Assembly (NCBI RefSeq): GCF_000377985.1 | Contig: NZ_KB899042.1 | Span: forward strand, 124,001 to 188,000 | DNA: 64,000 nt | Source: Sporolactobacillus vineae DSM 21990 = SL153 | GTDB lineage: Bacteria > Bacillota > Bacilli > Bacillales > Sporolactobacillaceae | Direction: 5' to 3' | In this document: positions 10,957-22,329 of the stretch, piece after piece | Position numbering within the stretch: position 1 is the stretch's first letter | How the letters are laid out: every line of letters begins with the position of its first letter | The notes under the pieces: generated by a model | The model's database searches: none | What the model saw: the letters and a program-made list of their open reading frames with translations, nothing else | What the model was told of the DNA's origin: nothing | Made by a program: the position numbers and the translations under genes

Positions 10957-13900
10957 TGAATGACACCCTCCTGATCCGGCTGACCGGAAACAGCCATGCT
11001 GCCGGTTGCATGATCCGTCATCTGCGGCATGCATTCCGTTCTGAAAGCCAGGGATTCAAGAACGGTCAGCAGCGCTTCCGTCGTATCCAGCGAAGTCAGG
11101 CAGACGATGCCGTTCTCAACCGATTCGCGACGGATCCGGAATCCATCACGTGCCGGCCGCTGTCCGGGCGTGAGCGTGTTGACGACAAACTGAGCCCCGC
11201 CGTGGCGGATCAGGTCGAGCAGGTTCGGCTTGTCACCGCCGATTTTATTAACGACTGTAACCGGAAGATGCCGTGCCGCAATCATTTTTGCCGTGCCCTC
11301 CGTAGCGAGAATATTATAGCCGATGTTATGGAAGCGTCTGACCAGATCCAAAGCTTCTTCTTTATCTTTATCCGCAATTGTGAACAGAACGCTCCCGTGA
11401 GACGGGATGGCCATGCCGCTGGCCAGGAGTCCTTTGTAGAGTGCTTTCTCAAGGGTAACATCCTGTCCCATAACCTCCCCCGTCGACTTCATCTCCGGAC
11501 CGAGCGTTACATCGACACTGCGCAGTTTGGCAAACGAGAATACCGGTACTTTGACAAAAACGTTATGTGCCGGTTCCTGATGAATTCCGGTCGGATAACT
11601 GAGACTTGCGAGCGTCTCGCCAAGAATGAGCCGTGTGGCTACCTTCGCCATCGGCACGCCGGTAATCTTGCTCAGGAACGGGACCGTCCGGCTGGCTCTC
11701 GGATTCACTTCGATGACATACACATGATGGTCGTGGATCACGAACTGAATATTCATCAGACCGACCACGTTCAATCCGCGGGCAATCCGGATCGCGGTAT
11801 CGATGACTTCTTCCTTGATCTTTCCACTCAGCGTCTGCGACGGATAAACGGCAATCGAGTCTCCGGAGTGGACGCCGGCCCGCTCAATGTGTTCCATGAT
11901 GCCGGGAATATAAACATCTTTACCATCGGAGAGAGCATCCAGTTCAATCTCGGTACCCACAAGATAGCGATCGACAAGCACCGGGTGCTCCGGATTGATC
12001 CGGACGGCGTTGCTCATATAATGAATCAGATCTTTTTCATGATAGACAATTTCCATCGCCCGCCCGCCAAGCACGTAGGACGGACGAACGAGCACCGGAT
12101 AACCGAGTCCGGAGGCGATTTTCACCGCTTCCTCCGTAGAAAACGCCGTATCTCCGGCCGGCCGGTCGACGTTCAGTTCATGAAGCAGCTGTTCAAACCG
12201 GTCACGATCTTCAGCCTGATCCATTGCATCAAGCGACGTGCCAAGGATTTTTACACCGTTTTCTGCAAGTCCTGCCGCCAGATTGATCGCCGTCTGGCCG
12301 CCGAACTGAACCACGACACCTTTCGGCTTTTCGAGGTCGATCACATGCATCACGTCTTCCAGCGTCAGCGGCTCGACATAAAGCTTATCGGAGATACTGA
12401 AATCAGTCGAGACAGTTTCCGGGTTGTTATTAATCATAATCGCTTCATAACCCTGCTGCTTGATTGCCCAGACCGCATGTACCGTGGCGTAGTCGAATTC
12501 GACACCCTGGCCGATCCGGATCGGGCCAGAACCGAGAACGACAACGCTCTCTTTATCCGTTACCCGGGATTCGTTTTCTTCCTCATAAGTGCTGTAATAG
12601 TAAGGTGTCTCCGATTCAAACTCACCGGCACATGTATCGACCATTTTATAAACCGGCCGGATACCCTGTTTCTTCCGCCATTGCGTGACGGCCGTTTCAT
12701 CCTTTTTCCAGCATGAGGCGACTTCATCATCGGAAAACCCGTGCTTCTTGGCATTCAGCAGCACGCTGGCATCATCCGGATGATCGGCCAGCTGTTTTTC
12801 GATCCGGACGATATGGGCAATCTTATTCAGGAAGAAGGGGCTGATTTTCGTCAGTTTCCAGATGGCATCGACCAGGGCACCCTTGCGGAACGCTTCGGCA
12901 ATAAAGTAGAGCCGGCGGTCGTCCCGAAGCGAGATCGCCTGATAAAGTTCCTCCAGCGTCATCGGTACGGCCTCCTGTAGACGTAGATGCCGGGTGCCGT
13001 TCTCCAGTGAACGGACAGCTTTAAGGATCGATTCTTCAAAATTGCGGCCGATCGCCAGTACTTCTCCGGTTGCTTTCATCTGTGTGCCCAGTGTCCTTTT
13101 GGCATCGACAAATTTGTCGAACGGCCAGCGCGGGATCTTGGTCACAACATAATCGAGTGTCGGTTCGAAACTGGCATAGGTCGTGCCCGTCACCGCATTG
13201 CGGATTTCGTCAAGATGGTAGCCGACGGCAATCTTTGCCGCAACTTTCGCGATCGGATAACCGGTTGCTTTCGAAGCCAGCGCAGAGGAACGGCTGACAC
13301 GCGGATTGACTTCAATGATATAGTAACGATCGCTGTTCGGATCCAGTGCCAGCTGAACGTTGCAGCCGCCCTCGATCTTCAGGGCGCGCACAATTTTCAG
13401 CGACACACTGCGCAGCCGCTGAAGATCACGGTCACTCAATGTCTGGCAGGGGGCGGTGACGATGGAATCGCCGGTATGAATGCCCACGGGATCCATGTTT
13501 TCCATATGGCAGACGGCAATCGCTCCGTCATTGCTGTCGCGCATAACTTCGAATTCAATTTCCTTGAAACCGGCGATACTTTTTTCAATCAGTACCTGAT
13601 TCGCCGGGCTGAGCTTCAGACCGTTCTCAGTAATGGTCTCCAGCTGCTCCTCGGTCGTTGCAATGCCGCCGCCGGTTCCGCCAAGGGTAAATGCCGGCCG
13701 GATAATGACCGGCAAATGAATCTGAGCCGCAAATTCCCTGGCGTCGTCAACAGTATTGACCGTCTTGCTCGGCGGAACGGGTTCATTGAGCTGAAGCATC
13801 AGCTCTTTGAATTTTTCCCTGTCTTCGGCCTGTTCAATACTGTTAAGATCGGTGCCAAGTAGCTGGATATTGAGTTCATCAAGAATGCCGGACTGGTGCA

Positions 13901-14204
13901 GCTGAACCGCCAGATTCAGTCCGGTCTGACCGCCCAGAGTCGCCAGCACACCGTCCGGTAGCTCCTTGCGGATGATCTTGCTGACAAATTCAACGGTCAG
14001 CGGCTCTATGTAAACACGATCGGCAATATCCGTATCGGTCATAATCGTCGCCGGATTGGAGTTAACCAGAACAACTTCGTAGCCTTCTTCTCTGAGAGAC
14101 TGACAGGCCTGCGTTCCGGAATAGTCAAACTCAGCTGCCTGTCCGATGATAATCGGCCCGGACCCGATCACGAGAATCTTATGAATATCTGTTCTTTTAG
14201 GCAA
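10953..14204 (-). CDS. carB: Carbamoyl phosphate synthetase, large subunit
   Basis: A 1083-residue synthetase making carbamoyl phosphate from bicarbonate, ammonia (delivered from CarA) and two ATP. Two homologous ATP-grasp halves are visible, starting at [18 protein letters not shown] and at [18 protein letters not shown], followed by a C-terminal MGS-like regulatory domain ([16 protein letters not shown]). The chosen TTG at 14204 gives [17 protein letters not shown], the usual family start, with AAGGAAGGTG upstream; a GTG at 14213 is too close to the Shine-Dalgarno. It overlaps carA by 8 bp. Placement in a PyrR-controlled operon points to the pyrimidine-specific enzyme. Confidence 0.96.
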
Positions 14205-15288
14205 GACCGGCACCTTCCTTTCTGTGTGCGTTAATTAACGTGACAAATTCATCAAAAAGTCCCTGGCTGTCGTCCGGACCCGGAGATGCCTCCGGATGAA
14301 ACTGGACGCTGAAAGCCGGAAAACGTTTATGTCTGAGTCCTTCAATCGTTCCGTCGTTAATCGCCAGATGCGTAATTTCCAGTTCTGTACCTTCAAGAGA
14401 CGCTTTTTCCACGGTAAATCCGTGATTCTGCGACGTGATGGAAAACTTGCCTGTTCTTAAATCCTTTACCGGATGGTTGACGCCGCGGTGCCCAAAACGC
14501 ATTTTGACCGTATTGGCACCGGACGCCAGGGCGAACAGCTGGTGGCCGAGACACACGCCGAACAACGGAACCTTGCCGAGGATCGTCCGGACCATGTCGA
14601 TGGCTTCCGGAACATCCTTCGGGTCACCGGGGCCGTTGCTCAGGAGCAGGCCGTCCGGATGAAATTTCAGTATCGACTCAGCTGAAGTATTGTACGGAAC
14701 CACGACGACGTCCAGCCCGCGCCGGATGCATTCACGCAGAATACCTTGTTTGGCACCGAAATCAACCAGTACCACGCGAGGCCCTGAACCCGGAGTCACA
14801 TATACCGATTTTGTTGAAACACGGCTGATCTGATCCTTCGGCAGCGGCCAGTCCCTCAATTCCGCTGCGACCGTCTCCGGATTCTCATCTGCCGCAGCAA
14901 TTTTGCCGCGAAGCGTACCGTGCTCCCGGATGATTTTTGTCAGTTTACGGGTGTCGATGCCCTTGATTCCCGGCACATTATTTTCAGCCAGCCACTCACT
15001 CAACGTTTTATCTTTTTGCCAGTGACACGGTGCGTCGGAAACTTCCCGGGCAACGAGTCCGGAAATGCTCGGACGCCCGGACTCATTGTCGGAACGGTTG
15101 ATTCCGTAATTTCCGATTAAAGGGTACGTCAGTGTCACGATTTGCCCGCAGTACGACGGATCCGTAATAATTTCCTGATAACCGGTCATTCCTGTATTGA
15201 AAACAACTTCACCCTGAGACACATCCGGGCTGCCGAATGCTTCTCCTGTAAAAGCCGTGCCATCTTCCAGAACAAGCTGTCTTTTCAC
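14197..15288 (-). CDS. carA: Carbamoyl phosphate synthetase, small (glutaminase) subunit
   Basis: A 363-residue class I glutamine amidotransferase subunit that hydrolyses glutamine and channels ammonia to CarB. The nucleophile is in [11 protein letters not shown] (about C246), and the His-Glu pair is in FHPEASPGP (about H331, E333). The GTG at 15288 follows AAAGGAG by 10 bp and gives the standard start (M)[18 protein letters not shown]. It directly follows pyrB with 69 bp between; in B. subtilis pyrC occupies this position. Confidence 0.96.
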   Translation of the reverse strand: MKRQLVLEDGTAFTGEAFGSPDVSQGEVVFNTGMTGYQEIITDPSYCGQIVTLTYPLIGNYGINRSDNESGRPSISGLVAREVSDAPCHWQKDKTLSEWLAENNVPGIKGIDTRKLTKIIREHGTLRGKIAAADENPETVAAELRDWPLPKDQISRVSTKSVYVTPGSGPRVVLVDFGAKQGILRECIRRGLDVVVVPYNTSAESILKFHPDGLLLSNGPGDPKDVPEAIDMVRTILGKVPLFGVCLGHQLFALASGANTVKMRFGHRGVNHPVKDLRTGKFSITSQNHGFTVEKASLEGTELEITHLAINDGTIEGLRHKRFPAFSVQFHPEASPGPDDSQGLFDEFVTLINAHRKEGAGLA

Positions 15289-15357
15289 TCTGCCGCCACT
15301 CCTTTTTTGTTCGCTGAAACGCCGAATGATCCTCACTTTATCGCGCAATACGTCATT

Positions 15358-16290
15358 TTATAAGTGCTCTGCCATCGGGACCGGCCGCGGGCTGCTGCTT
15401 TTGCCGTTCAGATCAAGCGCCCATTCGATCGCCGCCATCCGTGCATAGACACCGTTATGAATCTGCTTGAAGTAGCGGGAATGCGGTGATTCAACCAGAT
15501 TGCTGTCCAGTTCCACACCCCGGTTCACCGGTCCCGGATGCATGATAATGCTCTCCGGCTTCATCCGGGCGGCCCGCTCTTTGGTCAGGCCGTAACGGTT
15601 ATGGTAATCTTCTTTGCTCATCTTCATTGCCTGTTCATGGCGTTCATGCTGAATCCGCAGCATGATCACCACATCGGCGGAAGCGATCGCCTCATCGACC
15701 GAAACATAGGTGCCGGGAATCTGATCGTTCTTCCACTCCTCGGGTCCGGACAGCAGGACCTTGTTGCCGAGCCTGGTGAGAATTTCGGCATCGGAACGAG
15801 CGACCCGGCTGTAACGCAGATCGCCGATAATGGCGACGGTCAGACCGCTGAGGCTGAAAAATTCCTGACGGATCGTCATTAGATCAAGGAGCGCCTGTGT
15901 CGGATGATTACCGGCTCCGTCCCCTGCATTCAGGATCGTCATCCCGATGCCGTCGTTCAGCTCCTCATAGTACCGGTCTTTTTTATGCCGGATGACGACT
16001 GCTTCGGCTCCGACCGCTTCCATTGTCCTGACGGTGTCGTAGAGGCTTTCCCCTTTCCGGGTACTGGAAACATTACTGCTGAAATCAAGAATTTTGAGTC
16101 CGAGCCGTGTCTCCGCGGCCTCGAAGCTTGTCCGTGTCCGTGTGCTCGGCTCAAAGAAAAGATTGGCGACTAGCAGATGCCGCGGTTCAAACCAGCCTTC
16201 CCTGCCCATTTCCCTGATTTGTTCCGCCCGGTTCAGGATTCCTTTAATATCATTAATTGTCAGATCATTTAAACTGAACAGATTGGCCAT
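15358..16290 (-). CDS. pyrB: Aspartate carbamoyltransferase, catalytic subunit
   Basis: Condenses carbamoyl phosphate with aspartate. The 310-residue protein has the carbamoyl-phosphate motif STRTRTSFE (about 49-57), HPTQALLDL, and the aspartate-side HPGPVNRGVE. The ATG at 16290 follows GAGGAGGAG. No pyrI regulatory subunit is present, as expected for a Bacillus-type enzyme. It is preceded by a PyrR-responsive attenuator and followed by carA. Confidence 0.96.
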   Translation of the reverse strand: MANLFSLNDLTINDIKGILNRAEQIREMGREGWFEPRHLLVANLFFEPSTRTRTSFEAAETRLGLKILDFSSNVSSTRKGESLYDTVRTMEAVGAEAVVIRHKKDRYYEELNDGIGMTILNAGDGAGNHPTQALLDLMTIRQEFFSLSGLTVAIIGDLRYSRVARSDAEILTRLGNKVLLSGPEEWKNDQIPGTYVSVDEAIASADVVIMLRIQHERHEQAMKMSKEDYHNRYGLTKERAARMKPESIIMHPGPVNRGVELDSNLVESPHSRYFKQIHNGVYARMAAIEWALDLNGKSSSPRPVPMAEHL

Positions 16291-16358
16291 TGTGAACTCC
16301 TCCTCAGTTATCTTGCCTTGCCGCACTGAAATTACTGAAATTCTTCAGATTTTCCGTC

Positions 16359-16394
16359 AAAAAAACCTCTTCATCGGAGCAACCGATAAAGAGG
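16359..16394 (-). terminator. PyrR attenuator terminator between pyrR and pyrB
   Basis: On the minus strand CCTCTTTATCGG-TTGCT-CCGATGAAGAGG is a 12-bp stem followed by seven T. With the PyrR-binding loop about 50 bp upstream it forms the switch that stops transcription before pyrB when UMP/UTP is high. Confidence 0.9.
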
Positions 16395-16442
16395 CAGGTA
16401 AAGATATGCAAAAAGATGCATCTGTGCCGAACCGCTCTTTAT

Positions 16443-16458
16443 CAGTCTCTCAGGACTG
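16443..16458 (-). promoter_or_regulatory. PyrR-binding loop (anti-antiterminator), second site
   Basis: On the minus strand CAGTCCTGAGAGACTG: a short stem around the AGUCCNGNGAG signature bound by PyrR. Binding of UMP-loaded PyrR frees the downstream terminator. It starts inside the pyrR-pyrB gap, 33 bp before the end of the gap nearest pyrR. Confidence 0.85.
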
Positions 16459-16490
16459 CCTGTTAAAAGACGAATTATTTCTGCACTGGA

Positions 16491-17123
<633 letters not shown>

Positions 17124-17135
17124 TCATCACCCTTC

Positions 17136-17153
17136 TTAGTCTCACAGGACTAA
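17136..17153 (-). promoter_or_regulatory. PyrR-binding loop in the pyrR leader
   Basis: On the minus strand TTAGTCCTGTGAGACTAA, a hairpin containing the AGUCCNGNGAG signature of PyrR sites, about 45 bp upstream of the leader terminator. Confidence 0.85.
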
Positions 17154-17186
17154 TTTAAAAGGAATCGTATTCACTTGATTACTGTT

Positions 17187-17215
17187 AGTATCGCAAATCA
17201 GGATGCAACTGTCAA
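17187..17215 (-). promoter_or_regulatory. Sigma-A promoter of the pyr operon
   Basis: On the minus strand a perfect TTGACA (17210-17215), a 17-bp spacer and GATACT (17187-17192). It lies just ahead of the leader PyrR loop and drives pyrR through pyrE. Confidence 0.8.
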
Positions 17216-17243
17216 CAGGTATTCCGCCATAAATGCGTTTATT

Positions 17244-18170
17244 TCACGAAAAGCCGCCGTGGCGCAGCCGGTCGAGCAGCCCCTGAAAATCTGCCGGCGG
17301 ATTGACCCGGAATGCCATGAATTTTCCGCTGACCGGGTGAGTAAATCCGATTTCCGCGGCGTGCAGCGCCTGACCGTCGATCGGCAGTGTCTTCCTCGGT
17401 CCGTACTTCGGATCTCCCGCCAGCGGATGCCCGATATAAGCCATATGCACCCGGATCTGGTGGGTCCGCCCGGTTTCCAGCCTGCAGGCAACTAAGGTAT
17501 ATCGAGGGAAGCGTTCGAGTACCTTAAAATGGGTTACCGCCTGTTTGCTGTGATCTGCGGTCACTGCCATTTTTTTACGATCACGTGCATCGCGTCCGAT
17601 CGGTGCATCGATGATTCCTTCATTTTCCGCAATCACGCCGTGGACAATCGCCAGGTATTGCCGCTTTGTCGATTTATCCTTGAGCTGCGCGGCCAGTGAG
17701 CGGTGAGCCGAATCGGTTTTTGCGACCATCAGCAAACCGGATGTATCCTTATCAATCCGGTGGACAATCCCCGGGCGCAAAACGCCGTTAATCCCCGACA
17801 GATCCGTACAGTGGTGGAGCAGCGCGTTAACCAGTGTGCCGCTCATATGGCCCGGAGAGGGATGAACGACCATGCCCCGCGGTTTATTGACCACAAGGAC
17901 GTCATGATCCTCATAAACGATGTCGAGCGGAATCGCTTCAGGAACAACAGCTGCCGGTTCGGGGGCCGGCAGCACCAGCGTCGCTTTGTCACCTGTCTGT
18001 ACCCGGTAGCTTGGCCGGATCTTCTTCCCGTTGATCTGAAATTCTCCGTTCTTAATCAGCTGCTGCAGCCTGCTCCGCGATTCATCGGGAAAAAGATCGG
18101 ACGCCCATTTGTCGGCGCGCTTCCCTTCATCAGGCAGATCTGCCGTTCGCGTCACCTGTCCCATCTTCAT
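17244..18170 (-). CDS. ylyB: RluD-family pseudouridine synthase (YlyB)
   Basis: A 308-residue RluA/RluD-type pseudouridine synthase, probably acting on 23S rRNA. It has an N-terminal S4-like RNA-binding domain (LFPDESRSRLQQLIKNGEF), then the catalytic domain with HRIDKDTSGLLMVAKT, whose aspartate is the nucleophile. The end carries TGRTHQIRVHMAYIGHPLAGD. The ATG overlaps the lspA stop (ATGA). The lspA-ylyB-pyrR order is the same as in B. subtilis. Confidence 0.92.
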   Translation of the reverse strand: MKMGQVTRTADLPDEGKRADKWASDLFPDESRSRLQQLIKNGEFQINGKKIRPSYRVQTGDKATLVLPAPEPAAVVPEAIPLDIVYEDHDVLVVNKPRGMVVHPSPGHMSGTLVNALLHHCTDLSGINGVLRPGIVHRIDKDTSGLLMVAKTDSAHRSLAAQLKDKSTKRQYLAIVHGVIAENEGIIDAPIGRDARDRKKMAVTADHSKQAVTHFKVLERFPRYTLVACRLETGRTHQIRVHMAYIGHPLAGDPKYGPRKTLPIDGQALHAAEIGFTHPVSGKFMAFRVNPPADFQGLLDRLRHGGFS

Positions 18171-18622
18171 TTCGCTTTCTTTCCGTCAAGATACATATAG
18201 ATCAGAAGCAGTACCACGCCGATAAAAAGTGATGAGTCGGCCAGATTGAAGACAGGGAAATTGTACCCGAGAGGATACGCATGAACAAAATCCACGACTT
18301 CACCGCGCAGCAGCCGGTCCGAGAAGTTGCCCAGTGTACCGCCGATGATCAGCCCGAGCGAAGTCCCGAGCAGCGGCTGCTTCCGTCCTGCTTTCTGCAT
18401 TAAGTAAATCACTGTGCCCAGCACAAGAACGGTTATGACAAAGAAGATGGTAAATTGTCCTTGAAGGATACTCCATGCAGCGCCCGTGTTTCTGAGCGAT
18501 GTGAAATAAAGAAAATGCGGTATGATCGGGATACTCTCGCCAACCTGCATATTTTGGACCACGAGCCATTTTGCGAGCTGATCCAAAAGAAATACCGCCA
18601 GTGCCAACAAATAGTAAATCAT
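18167..18622 (-). CDS. lspA: Lipoprotein signal peptidase (signal peptidase II)
   Basis: A 151-residue four-span membrane aspartic protease that removes the signal peptide from lipidated prolipoproteins. The catalytic aspartates are in GNFSDR (D102) and FNLADSS (D129), and the conserved SLRNTGAAW is present. Hydrophobic spans lie near 1-20, 55-75, 85-100 and 130-147. It overlaps ylyB by 4 bp. A probable extended -10 promoter lies about 47 bp upstream. Confidence 0.95.
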   Translation of the reverse strand: MIYYLLALAVFLLDQLAKWLVVQNMQVGESIPIIPHFLYFTSLRNTGAAWSILQGQFTIFFVITVLVLGTVIYLMQKAGRKQPLLGTSLGLIIGGTLGNFSDRLLRGEVVDFVHAYPLGYNFPVFNLADSSLFIGVVLLLIYMYLDGKKAK

Positions 18623-18668
18623 TGTCTTTCCCCCAGCCTAGTGTCATACCCTGATTCGTTCTTTCTGC

Positions 18669-18677
18669 ATTTTAGCA
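18669..18677 (-). promoter_or_regulatory. Possible extended -10 promoter for lspA-ylyB
   Basis: On the minus strand TGCTAAAAT, an extended TGn plus TAAAAT (-10 at 18669-18674). The -35 position is weak (ATGCCG at 17 bp). 47 bp before the lspA start. Confidence 0.45.
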
Positions 18678-18756
18678 TATTCGCGAAGATCCGGCATTTT
18701 CCAGAAGGCTTTTCGTTCTGTCCATCGATCCGGGGGAACAGTCTGCCGCTGATGTT

Positions 18757-19395
18757 TCATTTTTTTTCAGGCGAGCGGCGTATGATGCGTACCTCTTCGT
18801 CTCCGGTATAGCCGTCAATATCCGTGGCGGCCCACGCATCCAAATCCTCAACCGTTCCGAGCTGCTCTTCATCTCGATCGGTAACATTGTCTTCGTGAAT
18901 CATTTTACGGTCGTTATCAAGTGAAACCAGATCAAAGGCGTTCGTTTCGTCAAATTTTCCGTTGTTTCCGGTGCCGCCTTCGAGCCGCATCATTTCTTCA
19001 ATGACGGATTCTTCAGCAGGACGCACCTTATGGCTGTGTTTCGGCGGTGCCATTGCCACATCGGTCCGCGCTGTCGGTATCGCCATGAGCCGCTCCTCCG
19101 AAATTTTCTTACCTGTTTTTTCATCAATCCCGTAAGTACCATCATCCATCCGTTTCAGCGCATCACGGATATCCTCGAGCTCCGCTTCTGCCTGGCGGTC
19201 CAAAGCCAGATCTTTTTCCCGTTCGTAGAGCTGCGTTGCCGTATCCGCCGGATGATTGTCATAAGTCGACAGTTCGCCTGAAGCGAAATCAGTCAGTGAT
19301 TGCCGGGCAGATCCCGGCGTATTAGGCCTCAATTTCGTTTCCAGTTCAGCCATCCGGTCAGTCAGCCTTTTTCTCAACAAATCCTGATTGATCAT
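18757..19395 (-). CDS. TraR/DksA-family protein, YteA-like (ylyA position)
   Basis: A 212-residue protein of the DksA/TraR-related YteA/YlyA group. Typical features are an N-terminal coiled coil, GELSTYDNHPADTATQLYERE, and the remnant finger GTYGIDEKTGKKISEERL followed by AIPTART. The zinc-finger cysteines are absent: aspartate stands where YteA has its single cysteine. The C-terminal half is acidic and low in complexity. B. subtilis YlyA in this location binds RNA polymerase and affects late forespore genes; whether this protein does so is inference. GAAGGAGGG precedes the ATG at 19395. It lies between ileS and lspA. Confidence 0.8.
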   Translation of the reverse strand: MINQDLLRKRLTDRMAELETKLRPNTPGSARQSLTDFASGELSTYDNHPADTATQLYEREKDLALDRQAEAELEDIRDALKRMDDGTYGIDEKTGKKISEERLMAIPTARTDVAMAPPKHSHKVRPAEESVIEEMMRLEGGTGNNGKFDETNAFDLVSLDNDRKMIHEDNVTDRDEEQLGTVEDLDAWAATDIDGYTGDEEVRIIRRSPEKK

Positions 19396-19467
19396 AAAAA
19401 AATCCCTCCTTCATTTCTCATGGTTAGCATGGGATAAAAAGAGGGAATTCAGTATAATTATTTTTTG

Positions 19468-22251
19468 TCAGTTTTCTTCAAGAGACACGTCTGCATAGTC
19501 ATGACGGACAGTCTCACAGCAGTGCGCACATAGGGTCGGATGTTCGGCATCTTCACCGACACTGGGCAGAACCGACCAGCAGCGTTCACATTTTTTACCT
19601 TCAGCTTCTTTGACAAAAACAGCATCCTTAGTGTAACGATCGGCTGCATCCGGAACTGACGCCGTTCCATCCGCTACGGTAACCTGAGAAACGATGAACA
19701 GTTTATCCAGTGCCGGCTGATCTTTAAGCCAGCTGTTGGACTTGGTCGGATAGACCGTCACTGCCGCTTCCAGTGACGAACCAATCTGTTTCGCGTCGCG
19801 TGCCTTTTCGAGCGACTTGAGCACATCGTCGCGAACAGCAAGCACCTGAGTCCATTTCTGTTTCAGTTCGTCCGCTCCGGGAATATCGCTCGGTTCCGGC
19901 ATGTCGGTCAGCTGCACATATTCAGACTGATCCTTCGCACCGGGAATGTACTGCCAGATCTCTTCTGCTGTATGCGGAATAACCGGAGACAGCAATTTCG
20001 TCATCGCAACGACGGTCCTGAACAGCACCGTTTGTGCCGAGCGGCGGACCAGGCTGTCTTTCGGCTGAACATACAGGGCATCTTTAACGATATCCATGTA
20101 AAATGCGCTCAGATCCGTCGTGCAATAGTTCTGCAATGCCTTATAAACGGTCTGGAACTGGTATTCCTCATAACCGTCACGGCAGGTTTTGATCAGTTCA
20201 TTCAGCCGAAGCAGCATATACTTATCAAGCTCCGGAAGCTTTTCGACAGGAACCGCATTGTCTTTTTCGTTAAAGTCATGCAGATTGCCCAGCATGAACC
20301 GGACCGTGTTGCGAATTTTGCGGTACACTTCGGCAACCTGAGCCAGAATATCATTGGATACCCGGGCATCGGCCTGATAGTCGACCGAAGCGACCCAGAG
20401 CCGGATGATATCGGCACCGAATTGTTTCATGACTTTCATCGGATCGATAACGTTCCCGACCGATTTGCTCATTTTCAATCCCTTGCCGTCCAGTGTGAAG
20501 CCGTGACTCAAAACCTGTCGGTAAGGAGCATGGCCGGTGACGGCAACACAGGTAGCCAGCGAAGAGTTGAACCAGCCGCGGTACTGATCGGAGCCTTCAA
20601 GATACATGTCGGCCGGCCTTCTCAGTCCCGGACGTGTCGTCAGAACACCCTGATGCGTGGTGCCTGAATCAAACCAGACATCCATGATATCTGTCTCTTT
20701 GCGGAATTTTCCGTTGGGACTGTGCTTCGAAGTGAATCCTTCAGGCAGCAAGTCCTTGGCTTCCCGCTGGAACCAGATATTCGACCCGTACTTGCGGAAA
20801 AGCTCGGCAACATGATGGATCGTTTCATCGGTGACGATCGGTTCTCCGTCCTCACCGTAAAATACCGGAATCGGCACGCCCCAGGCACGCTGACGTGAAA
20901 TACACCAGTCTTCACGGTCCTTGATCATATTGGTCATCCGGACGTCGCCCCATGACGGAATCCATTTGACCTCATGAATCGCCTTGAGTATTTCCGGACG
21001 GAATGCCTTAATCGAAGCGAACCATTGCTTTGTGGCGCGCCAGATCACCGGCTTCTTGGTCCGCCAGTCGTGCGGATAGGAGTGTGTAAAAGTACCTTTT
21101 TTGAGTAATGCGTGTACTTCTTCCAGTTTCTGAATCACCGGTTCGTTGGCATCTGAGTAGAACATGCCTTCAAACCCGGGTGCTTCATCGGTCATTTTTC
21201 CCTTGTCATCGACCGGGCAAAGAATATCCAGTCCGTATTTCTTGCCGACGTTGAAGTCATCTTCACCAAAACCCGGTGCGGTATGCACGCAGCCGGTACC
21301 GGCATCCAGCGTGACATGATCGCCGAGAATCATGAGCGAATCACGGTTATAGAACGGATGCCGACAGACAACGCCTTCCAGAGCTTTGCCGTTGAACGTC
21401 CGCAGCGTCTTTGGATTTTCCCAGTTCAGCGTTTTCGTCAGTTTGTCGACGAGTTCGGTGGCAACAACAAACTTCCTGCCGCCGGTCTCGACCACACTAT
21501 AGTCAAACTTCGGATTCACACAGATGGCCAGGTTCGCCGGCATCGTCCACGGCGTCGTTGTCCAGATTACAACTTCTTCATCGTTGTTCAGAACACCCTT
21601 GCCATCTGTGACATGGAAAGAAACGAAAATCGAATAGGATTTAACATCTTTATATTCAATTTCCGCTTCCGCCAGAGCCGATTCGGACGAAGGCGACCAA
21701 TAGACGGTCTTCTTATCTTTATAAATATAACCCTTCCGTGCCATCGTTCCGAATACTTCGATTTGTTCGGCTTCGAATTCTTTGTTCAGTGTCAGGTAAG
21801 GATGATCCCAGTCGCCGCGGACACCAAGGCGTTTGAACTGTACCTTTTGCCGGGCAACCTGGCCCAAAGCATACTCTTTACATTTTTCACGGAGATCGGC
21901 AATCGACATTTTTTTGCGGTCGATGCCTTGTTTCGCCAGTTGCTGTTCAATCGGCAGACCATGCGTATCCCAGCCTGGTACATAAGGCGTCTGAAAGCCG
22001 GTCATGGACTTATATCGGTTGATCATATCTTTCAGGACTTTATTTTCCGCGTGGCCGATATGGATATTCCCATTCGCATAGGGCGGTCCGTCATGCAGAA
22101 TAAACTGCGGTTTCCCTTCGTTACGTTTCACCGACTGCTCATAGAGATGATCGTCGTCCCACTTTTTCTGCATCAGCGGTTCCTTGTTCGGCAGATTTCC
22201 GCGCATTTTGAAGCCGGTTTTCGGCATCAGCAGCGTTTTCTTGTACTCCAC
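19468..22251 (-). CDS. ileS: Isoleucyl-tRNA synthetase
   Basis: A 927-residue class Ia synthetase. The HIGH motif is in GNIHIGHA (about 64-67) and KMSKS in [15 protein letters not shown]-terminal zinc site uses CERCW and CAHCC. The large CP1 editing domain lies between. I chose the GTG at 22251: ATGGAGGCG lies 10 bp upstream and it gives [19 protein letters not shown], as in Bacilli. The ORF open to 22410 crosses the T-box leader and is not coding there. Expression is controlled by the upstream tRNA-Ile T-box. Confidence 0.97.
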   Translation of the reverse strand: MEYKKTLLMPKTGFKMRGNLPNKEPLMQKKWDDDHLYEQSVKRNEGKPQFILHDGPPYANGNIHIGHAENKVLKDMINRYKSMTGFQTPYVPGWDTHGLPIEQQLAKQGIDRKKMSIADLREKCKEYALGQVARQKVQFKRLGVRGDWDHPYLTLNKEFEAEQIEVFGTMARKGYIYKDKKTVYWSPSSESALAEAEIEYKDVKSYSIFVSFHVTDGKGVLNNDEEVVIWTTTPWTMPANLAICVNPKFDYSVVETGGRKFVVATELVDKLTKTLNWENPKTLRTFNGKALEGVVCRHPFYNRDSLMILGDHVTLDAGTGCVHTAPGFGEDDFNVGKKYGLDILCPVDDKGKMTDEAPGFEGMFYSDANEPVIQKLEEVHALLKKGTFTHSYPHDWRTKKPVIWRATKQWFASIKAFRPEILKAIHEVKWIPSWGDVRMTNMIKDREDWCISRQRAWGVPIPVFYGEDGEPIVTDETIHHVAELFRKYGSNIWFQREAKDLLPEGFTSKHSPNGKFRKETDIMDVWFDSGTTHQGVLTTRPGLRRPADMYLEGSDQYRGWFNSSLATCVAVTGHAPYRQVLSHGFTLDGKGLKMSKSVGNVIDPMKVMKQFGADIIRLWVASVDYQADARVSNDILAQVAEVYRKIRNTVRFMLGNLHDFNEKDNAVPVEKLPELDKYMLLRLNELIKTCRDGYEEYQFQTVYKALQNYCTTDLSAFYMDIVKDALYVQPKDSLVRRSAQTVLFRTVVAMTKLLSPVIPHTAEEIWQYIPGAKDQSEYVQLTDMPEPSDIPGADELKQKWTQVLAVRDDVLKSLEKARDAKQIGSSLEAAVTVYPTKSNSWLKDQPALDKLFIVSQVTVADGTASVPDAADRYTKDAVFVKEAEGKKCERCWSVLPSVGEDAEHPTLCAHCCETVRHDYADVSLEEN

Positions 22252-22329
22252 GACTATTACGCCTCCATTATTCATCCTTTTGGCAGTGGCCGGATCAGGT
22301 CGGATCACGGGCCATGCTTTTCTGTATTT

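Noticed and set aside
13215-13862. 215-codon plus-strand frame opposite carB
   Set aside because: Antisense shadow of carB; no motif and no ribosome site.
19396-19467. Possible terminator after ileS (TCCCTC ... GAGGGA then T-run)
   Set aside because: The loop is about 35 bases and the 3' arm is the ribosome site of the next gene, so a functional terminator is doubtful.
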